Shown here: one piece after another, positions 62,881 to 64,000 of the stretch
How positions within the stretch are numbered: the first letter of the stretch is position 1
Layout of the letters: each line of letters begins with the position of its first letter
Source: Caballeronia udeis
GTDB lineage: Bacteria; Pseudomonadota; Gammaproteobacteria; Burkholderiales; Burkholderiaceae
Length of the DNA: 64,000 nt
Assembly: GCF_001544555.2 (NCBI RefSeq)
Contig: NZ_FCOK02000005.1
Coordinates: forward strand, 147,808 to 211,807
Direction of reading: 5' to 3'
Translations under genes and position numbers: made by a program
The notes under the pieces: model-generated
The model's input: only the letters and a program-made list of their open reading frames with translations
Told to the model about the DNA's origin: nothing
Databases searched by the model: none

Positions 62881-63815
62881 ATTTACTGGTAGTCGTGCGT
62901 TACCCCGAAGCGGACATGGCCGAGCTCGAACGGCATTACACGCTTCACGTCCTGTCCGATTCGACCGATCGTGCTGCGTTGCTGGCGAACGTGGGGCCGC
63001 GCATCCTTGCGGTGGCGACCAATGGAGAGGCTGGCGCCAGCGCTGAGTTGATCGACGCGTTGCCGCAACTTGAAATCATCGTGTCTTATGGCGTCGGGGT
63101 CGATGCGATCGATCTCGCACACGCCGCGAAGCGCGGCATCCGCGTCACGAACACGCCGGATGTGCTGACGGGTGACGTCGCGGATATGGGTATGGGTCTG
63201 ATGCTCGCGATTGCGCGCCACATACCAGCGAATGATCGCGTGGTCCGCGACGGTCAATGGGGAAAAGTGACGCTGCCGCTGGCAACGCGGATGTTCGGAA
63301 AACGGCTCGGCATACTCGGGCTCGGCCGTGTAGGCCGCGCGCTCGCCAGGCGGGCAGCCGCATTCGATATGTCCATTGCCTATCACGATCGCGTCCGTTT
63401 CGACGATGTCGACTACACCTACCGTGAAAACGCGGTGGCGCTCGCGCGTGATTCGGATTTCCTGGTGATCTGCGCGGCGGCCGACCGGCAAAGTCATGCA
63501 TCGGTAAGCCGTGATGCGCTGGATGCGCTTGGAGCCGACGGCATTCTGGTGAACATTGCGAGGGGCAGTATTGTCGACGAGCCGGTGCTGCTCGACTATC
63601 TCACCACGCGCCGCATCCGCGGCGCTGCGCTCGATGTCTTCTGGAACGAGCCGTCGATCGATCCGCGCTTTCATTCTCTCGACAATGTGGTTCTACAGCC
63701 GCATCGGTCGAGCGCGACCGTCGAAACCCGCGCGGCGATGGGGCAACTGGTTCGAGGAAATCTTTGGGCATTTTTTGAAGGTGAGCCGCTTGTTACCGAA
63801 TACCCCACGCGTTGA
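62868..63815 (+). CDS. D-2-hydroxyacid dehydrogenase, GTG start
   Basis: A 315-residue NAD(P)-dependent dehydrogenase. EIIVSYGVGVDAIDLAHAAKRGIRVTNTPDVL near residue 75 is the substrate-side motif of the glyoxylate/hydroxypyruvate reductase subgroup. LGILGLGRVGRALARRAAAF near residue 145 binds the cofactor, and NIARGSIVDEPVL near residue 225 and VVLQPHRSSATVETR near residue 275 hold the catalytic Arg and His. GAGGAG lies six bases ahead of the GTG start. The IlvD/Edd-type dehydratase gene starts 59 bases downstream, so the pair probably acts on the same sugar-acid pathway. Confidence 0.88.
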   Translation: MHKTDLLVVVRYPEADMAELERHYTLHVLSDSTDRAALLANVGPRILAVATNGEAGASAELIDALPQLEIIVSYGVGVDAIDLAHAAKRGIRVTNTPDVLTGDVADMGMGLMLAIARHIPANDRVVRDGQWGKVTLPLATRMFGKRLGILGLGRVGRALARRAAAFDMSIAYHDRVRFDDVDYTYRENAVALARDSDFLVICAAADRQSHASVSRDALDALGADGILVNIARGSIVDEPVLLDYLTTRRIRGAALDVFWNEPSIDPRFHSLDNVVLQPHRSSATVETRAAMGQLVRGNLWAFFEGEPLVTEYPTR

Positions 63816-63874
63816 GCTGCTCATCGAATGTCGGCACTCCCACCTCTGAATACAAAATTAACGGATAAATAAGC

Positions 63875-64000
63875 ATGACGAATCAATCCATTCCCCCGAA
63901 TTCTCACGACGAAACCGAAACCACAACGCCGCGCCTGCGTAGCCGCCGCTGGTTCGACGATCCCTCCGACCCCGGCATGACCGCGCTGTATCTCGAGCGC
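63875..64000 (+). CDS. IlvD/Edd-family sugar-acid dehydratase (start only)
   Basis: The first 42 codons of a gene cut by the window edge. After a Thr/Glu-rich start, [23 protein letters not shown] matches the opening of IlvD/Edd-family pentonate or hexonate dehydratases of the L-arabinonate dehydratase type, as I remember them. Such enzymes are [Fe-S]-dependent and turn sugar acids into 2-keto-3-deoxy acids. It completes the oxidative sugar route implied by the SDR and lactonase. Confidence 0.72.
   Translation, partial: MTNQSIPPNSHDETETTTPRLRSRRWFDDPSDPGMTALYLER

Overview
The window is high-GC DNA from a Burkholderiaceae-type betaproteobacterium. Paraburkholderia or Caballeronia is the likeliest source. 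The grounds are gene content: an andAc-Ad-Ab-Aa anthranilate dioxygenase cluster with its AraC-type regulator, short H-NS proteins of the betaproteobacterial type, a Gram-negative porin, a DUF3562 protein and many ABC and LysR systems. I see no rRNA, tRNA, CRISPR array, phage or intact insertion sequence. It reads as an accessory, metabolism-rich stretch of a secondary replicon; the taxonomic and replicon assignments are inference.

Layout. 1-2.4 kb: a CitMHS-type carboxylate transporter (cut by the window edge) and a CaiB/BaiF CoA-transferase. 2.5-8.7 kb: a LysR gene divergent from an oxidase, ABC binding protein, ABC permease, oxidase, SDR operon that has no ATPase gene. 8.7-10.8 kb: a histidine phosphatase and a third DAO-family oxidase. 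10.9-15.5 kb: the anthranilate 1,2-dioxygenase cluster and andR. 15.6-17.1 kb: a divergent SDR/TetR pair. 17.1-18.9 kb: small winged-helix-like genes, decayed gene pieces and an H-NS-like protein with an unusual C-terminal extension. 18.9-29 kb: a chemoreceptor, then AIM24, prohibitin-like, coiled-coil, cyclopropane-fatty-acid synthase, isoprenylcysteine methyltransferase-like, PhzF, Na+/H+ antiporter and histidine phosphatase genes, mostly singletons.

29.1-38.1 kb: a seven-gene operon built round an AlsB/AlsA/AlsC-type sugar ABC transporter, with a Gfo/Idh/MocA dehydrogenase, a 2-hydroxyacid dehydrogenase, a DUF4380 protein and a HAD phosphatase. It is divergent from a ROK-type regulator. 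38.1-46 kb: a patchy accessory region with a phospholipase D-like protein, a CHAD protein, an ArsC-type phosphatase-fold protein, several small unknown proteins (two of them paralogues), a decayed proline racemase fused to a decapitated GntR regulator, and an H-NS-like protein with two DNA-binding modules.

46.8-53.3 kb: a ribokinase, a complete polyamine-type ABC transporter (two permeases, ATPase, Tat-exported binding protein) and an MTAP/PNP-type phosphorylase. Together they suggest nucleoside or methylthioadenosine salvage. 53.5-54.7 kb: a porin. 54.7-61.1 kb: an SDR, sugar ABC transporter and SMP-30 lactonase operon. 61.3-64 kb: an MFS transporter, a 2-hydroxyacid dehydrogenase and the start of an IlvD/Edd dehydratase. 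The last two blocks share a perfect GTTACCGGTAAC operator palindrome and look like one oxidative sugar or sugar-acid catabolic regulon. One of the two operator regions is a decayed copy of the other, including the ruins of a start codon.

The most unusual items are the duplicated operator/leader (61174-61229 and 62825-62880), the racemase-GntR chimera (43.88-45.07 kb), the two atypical H-NS proteins, and the sugar operon that pairs an allose-type transporter with non-allose enzymes.
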